From Dipteronia dyeriana (Eukaryota > Streptophyta > Magnoliopsida > Sapindales > Sapindaceae): DNA of 64,000 nucleotides. Shown piece by piece: positions 59,901 to 64,000 of the stretch. Under the pieces are notes generated by a model, which was not told the DNA's origin, made no database searches, and was given only the letters and a program-made list of their open reading frames with translations. The stretch's first letter is position 1. Every line of letters begins with the position of its first letter. Where the stretch lies: assembly GCA_032871835.1 (NCBI GenBank), contig CM065296.1, positions 8,938,001 to 9,002,000 of the forward strand. Reading direction: 5' to 3'. A program made the translations under genes and the position numbers.

Positions 59901-62900
59901 AGAAGGCAGACCTTTACCCAATGTTTGTCCTTATTTTTAGTTTATACAACTCCTAGGAATATATCAACAATAATTACAAAAAAATTGATTTTCTAGCAAA
60001 ATTTAAAATATCTGGTGATCACTTTTGGATAGTTTGTTGCTTTGGTGGACGATTGGTTCACTTTAGTACTTTCTTCATTTTTGAATAAAGTTGTTTCCTA
60101 TAAAAAAAACTGATTTTTGTTTGTTCTGCAGCTGCATGCAAAGAGCAAAGTATGACCTTGGGGAAGAGGCCGTTAATCGATTTTCATTATCTGCAGAAGA
60201 TAGAGCTACCCTTGAATTGGCTGAATGGGTCGACGGTGCCTTCAGAAGAGTGTCTGTATGATCCAGATTCTCATTTCTCATACAAGCCTGACATTCTGAT
60301 TTTTTATTTTTTACCTATGAAATGACTTTTCTCTATCAGTTTCTCAAGGGGTATTTGTTTGCAATCAAAATACAATTTTGTTCTGGCTTCCATATTTTAT
60401 TCTCAATTACGGTCAGGCTTGAATCTGTTGCATTCCTTGCACTATCATGCTTTCAATTTCTATTTTCCTCTGGTGGTATATGTGTTTTAGAATTATGATA
60501 CCAGATTTGAGGGGTTTGGTTGGACCTTTCATAAACTGGGATTAATGGATTATTAGTCCGTACCAGGAGTTATCATTCCTGAGGTTCATAATACTCGACT
60601 TTTGCATATTTATTAGAATTTTTCTTTGGTGTCCTTTCTTTTGCTAATGTAATCTGAACGGGTTTTTATATTTTTTAATCCTCTATATGTCTAATCAATA
60701 ATGCAAGGATAATATGCTCTGTTCCCTTCCAGGTAGAAGATGCAGTGTCACGTGCTGCTGATGGGACTTCGGCTGTACAAGATCTGGACTTTTCCGCTTT
60801 ACGCGCTCAATTAGGTTCTTTGGCTGCAGTGAGTGCTTATGATACAGAACCTTGATACTACTTCCTACATCCCAATTATGGAATATATAAATGTATTTAT
60901 GGCTTGGCAGATTCTTCTATGTATTGATGTTGCTGCAACTTCTGCGAGGTCTGCAAATATGTGCCAGCAACTTCTGGATCAGGCAATGCTTTTTATCTAT
61001 AAGCTTGAAGTTTGTTTTTTTTTTTGCATTCAAAACTCTACTACGCATGTCATTTCTTTTCTCCTAAACATGTATGTTTGTATTTATTGCATATAGACTG
61101 CTAAGCATGGCATTTTGTTTATTTTAAACTTGAGTCTCCGCCTCAGTAATGATATTACCAACTTGTTGAGGAAAACGAATCTTTCATGCTCTGCAACTGC
61201 TTCAAGCGCATCTGAGATTTGTACTATCTGGTTTTTTCATCATAGCTCTTCTGCTTGGTGAATAGTGTACAATGTTCTGACTTCTGATATCAGATCATGA
61301 ATGCAATTGTACTGTATGCAGGCTCAGGTTATGCTATCTGAGATATATCCAGGAGCTTCTCCAAAAGTGGGATCCACTTACTGGGATCAGATCTGTGAAG
61401 TGGCCATTATATCTGTTTCACGGCGTGTCCTTAAGCGTCTGCATGAATTCTTGGAACAGGTAAGGTTTCAAATATATAGAGAACAATGACCCTTGCTAGC
61501 TAGGAGAAGTTAGCTTGATTATCTCAGGTAACTGTCATGTATTCTCTATTATTACAATTTACAACAACTTAACCACGACAGGTAATTTCATAGAAGAGTC
61601 TTCAAGCTGTCTCATAAATCTCTATTTTGCTTTTCATGGATAAACCAAATGATTATTAAAGTTTTAAGACTTCCATGGCCATGTTCCACGCAGAACTTGA
61701 TATCGAGGAAGTATGGGTTTGTGGGAAAATATCTCCAGGGTTATGTAATGTTGGCTACCAGATTACAGAAATTCTTCCATTTGTAACTGAACATTGCAAT
61801 TTAGGATAGTTATTTGAGGAAAAAAGGTGCAATCAACCACGAAGGTGAAAACTTTAGAGTTTGTAGATTTTTGGATACTCCTGCGAGTCTGCCACACCGA
61901 CTGAAAGTTGTAGGTGTCCATGTATTTGGGAACATCCTCTCTTTGTTGTTCATTTGAAAAACCTATATCCCAATCGTGTGCCGTAAAATATACCTTAATG
62001 AATTAAATTATTATTTTCTATTCCAATAATTAAAATACCTCCGTCCTTTTATCTATTTTTGTGGAAGTTCTGTGGATATTGCTCCTGTTATCCTCGTAGT
62101 TTTACTTTTCCATGTCTGTAATGAATACGACATGCGTTGCAAGCAAATAATTGACTGTTTTGATCTGGCTGCATGATCTGTTCCTCCAGGATGACCCTCC
62201 AGCAGTTCAGGCCATTCTTGCTGGGGGTATCATTACATCAACTAAGGAGTCTCATCGACAGGGGCAGAAGGAACGTGCTCTTTCTATGCTGCATCAGATG
62301 ATTGAAGATGCTCACAAGGGAAAGCGACAGTTTCTGAGTGGTACCTTTATCCACTTTCATATTTTGTACCGCATGGGATGGGGTTCTTCTGCTGCATTTT
62401 GTTCTTTTAGCAATAGTTGTAAAGATGTGTTCCTGCACCTCTAATGCTTCTTTTCCTGTCAAATCTTAGGTAAGCTTCATAATCTAGCTAGAGCTATTGC
62501 TGATGAAGAAACAGAACCAAATTTCAGTAAAGGGGAAGGTCTGTATACCGACCAAAAAGCTCTGTTAAATTTTGACAAGGATGGGGTTCTTGGACTTGGG
62601 CTGAAAGTTGTTAAACAGACAGCTTCAAGTTCAACAACTGGAGATACTAGTATGCTATCTGTTGGTTATGATATGAAAGATATGGGAAAGAGATTGTTTG
62701 GTCCATTAAGTGCAAAGCCCACAACGTATCTCTCACAATTTATTCTCCACATTGCTGCAATTGGTGACATAGTTGATGGGACTGATACAACTCATGATTT
62801 CAACTTTTTCTCACTTGTGTATGAATGGCCAAAAGACGTAAGATTTTTAATTTTCGGCATTGTAGCACATCTGATCTACATTTGATGTTTGTGTTAATGT

Positions 62901-64000
62901 TTTCTTTTGCCGAAAGTCTATTTCAAGTTTTCATGGAAAGAAACGGTCATAGCCTTTTTTTTCCTTCTTTCTCATGGAATTTAATATTTGAACTTGTTCA
63001 CATATTCCAATTCAGTTTATTAGGACTAATTTGAAATGCACTCATGGAAGGAAATCTTGAGAATAAGTATTTTACAGCTGGTAAATTGTAAGGACTATTC
63101 AATGGTAACAAGTCAGTGCAGTAATGGATTAGATTAATTTTCTTTCAGCAGGATCACAAATTTCTTAATGTTTTACTGTTGTACTTTGCAGCTTTTAACT
63201 CGTCTAGTCTTTGACCGAGGCAGCACAGATGCAGCTGGGAAGGTGGCTGAAATTATGTCTGCTGATTTTGTCCATGAAGTGATTTCAGCGTGTGTACCTC
63301 CAGTTTACCCTCCAAGGTCTGGCCATGGATGGGCATGCATTCCAATCATTCCTACCTGCCCTCATAGTTTATCTGAAAAGAAAGTACTTACCCCCTCCTC
63401 AAAAGCAGCTAAGCCTACCTGTTACACCCGATCCTCAACAACACCTGGAACCCCTTTGTACCCTCTCCAGTTGTATATAGTAAAACATTTGGTTAATATA
63501 TCCCCTGTTAGGGCTGTCTTAGCATGTGTTTTTGGGAGCAGCATATTGCACAGTGGCAGTGACTCAACTATATCTGGCTCGTTGACCGATGAAATATTGC
63601 AGGAATCTGATGCGGATCATTTATTTTATGAGTTTGCTCTTGATAATTCTGAGAGGTAGTATACACTCTTTGGAGAAGTGCACAAGACTTGTTACCAGTT
63701 AACATTGTGAATTTCTAGTTTACATTTTTTTTTCATCAACAGGTTTCCAACTTTAAACCGATGGATACAAATGCAAACAAACCTTCATCGAGTGTCAGAG
63801 TTTGCTGTGACGGCTAAACAAAAGGATGATGACAAGGTTAAAAATGAAGCAAGAGCCACTATTAAGAGACTCCGTGAGAATGACAGTGATACTGAATCAG
63901 AAGTTGATGAAAATGTTGGTAGTGCCAATATTTCAGCACCCTCGGTGGACCTCAAAGGCCAAGATGGTGGAAAACCCGATGTATGGCACGATTCCTCCAA
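53964..64000 (+). CDS. Large spastizin/ZFYVE26-like protein, N-terminal part (gene runs off the window)
   Basis: The ATG at 53964 (MDKEIELLSRLAANHLHLAQ) follows an AT-rich leader. Sixteen exons join in one frame: 53964-54865, 55435-55579, 56077-56355, 56486-56653, 56744-56959, 57536-57630, 58670-58844, 59250-59674, 60132-60255, 60733-60828, 60911-60982, 61322-61459, 62190-62340, 62470-62837, 63192-63655 and 63743 to past 64000. Together they give about 1,358 codons without a stop. The N-terminus (FEPLRATLLALRTRNPDLAL, SCPSPSLLTYLSTLELLQF) matches my memory of large plant proteins annotated as FYVE-domain, spastizin-like. The FYVE domain itself would lie beyond the window. An acidic Asp/Glu-rich helical region (about residues 110-270) and long alpha-solenoid-like helices follow. 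In animals spastizin works with spatacsin and AP-5 in lysosome and autophagy membrane traffic; the plant role is inferred. A spatacsin-like identity is the main alternative. All borders are GT-AG except after 60982. This is the only clearly intact gene here. Confidence 0.75.
56654..56743 (+). other. 90-nt frame-preserving intron (possible exitron)
   Basis: It begins GTAGTTTTC and ends CTCTCTCTGGCAG. The length is exactly 30 codons and no stop occurs in the reading frame, so retention would add 30 residues (VVFFCVKTVVSVILCIEKFL...) without breaking the protein. I treat it as an intron because the flanks DQSDE and ISCVEHLCDSLCYQL read as continuous conserved sequence. Confidence 0.55.
58182..58661 (+). 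pseudogene. LINE-derived RNase H (RVT_3-like) fragment in intron 6
   Basis: Intron 6 (57631-58669) contains a 159-codon open frame in the gene's own orientation. Its middle, DSLAAVTRINNN, and its FVPRDANSVAYVLAKFAVS block match the C-terminal half of the RNase H domain common in plant LINE and domesticated RVT_3 proteins. No RT or other LINE part is present nearby. It ends just 8 bases before the 3' splice site. Confidence 0.6.

Overview
This window is plant nuclear DNA, almost certainly from a eudicot. The evidence is GT-AG introns with plant-like AT-rich bodies, a plant caulimovirid copy, Tat-lineage Ty3/gypsy, L1-type LINE, MULE and hAT/Harbinger transposons, and one recognisable single-copy type gene at the right edge. 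The species cannot be told from the sequence alone. Gene density is very low: roughly the first 53 kb is a nested transposon and repeat landscape, and the last 10 kb is the 5' half of one large multi-exon gene.

Layout. 1-7995: an AT-rich palindromic MITE-like element split by a degenerate endogenous pararetrovirus (Caulimoviridae; movement protein, coiled-coil/capsid, protease, reverse transcriptase, RNase H, then a 35S-like promoter). 8366-16575: three diverged copies (A, B, C) of a roughly 2.24 kb unit carrying leucine-rich-repeat receptor-like pseudogene fragments and an unidentified exon-like segment. Copy A was later hit by a Harbinger-type element (8583-9854) and a hAT-type element (11663-12627); both have identifiable target duplications and matching empty sites in the sister copies. 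16576-18856: AT-rich, with no genes seen. 18862-30993: a complete but inactivated Tat-lineage LTR retrotransposon (12.1 kb, 5-bp TSD GATTG, LTRs about 96% alike by eye) with gag, pol including a second RNase H, a hairpin-forming tandem repeat and a spliced antisense ORF. 31.5-41.1 kb: a decayed L1-type LINE interrupted by a hAT MITE (34620-35877) and a 2 kb solo LTR (36636-38617). 41.5-42.8 kb: two small gene-like ORFs of unknown status.

43.0-53.7 kb: a pair of diverged direct repeats flanks a large MULE (about 43834-53032). The MULE carries two convergent, inactivated genes: a ULP1-like cysteine protease gene with a DUF1985-like region, and a mudrA-type transposase gene. Each 5' region holds an array of the motif GATCGAGC-T(n). 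Splice signals suggest that each array is the first intron of its gene.

53964-64000: the first 16 exons (about 1,358 codons) of a large intact plus-strand gene resembling the plant spastizin/ZFYVE26-like family. It continues beyond the window. Its introns include a frame-preserving 90-nt intron, a probable GC-AG intron and a LINE-derived RNase H fragment.

No CRISPR, rRNA or convincing tRNA gene was seen. All identifications come from reading the sequence. No database search was run.
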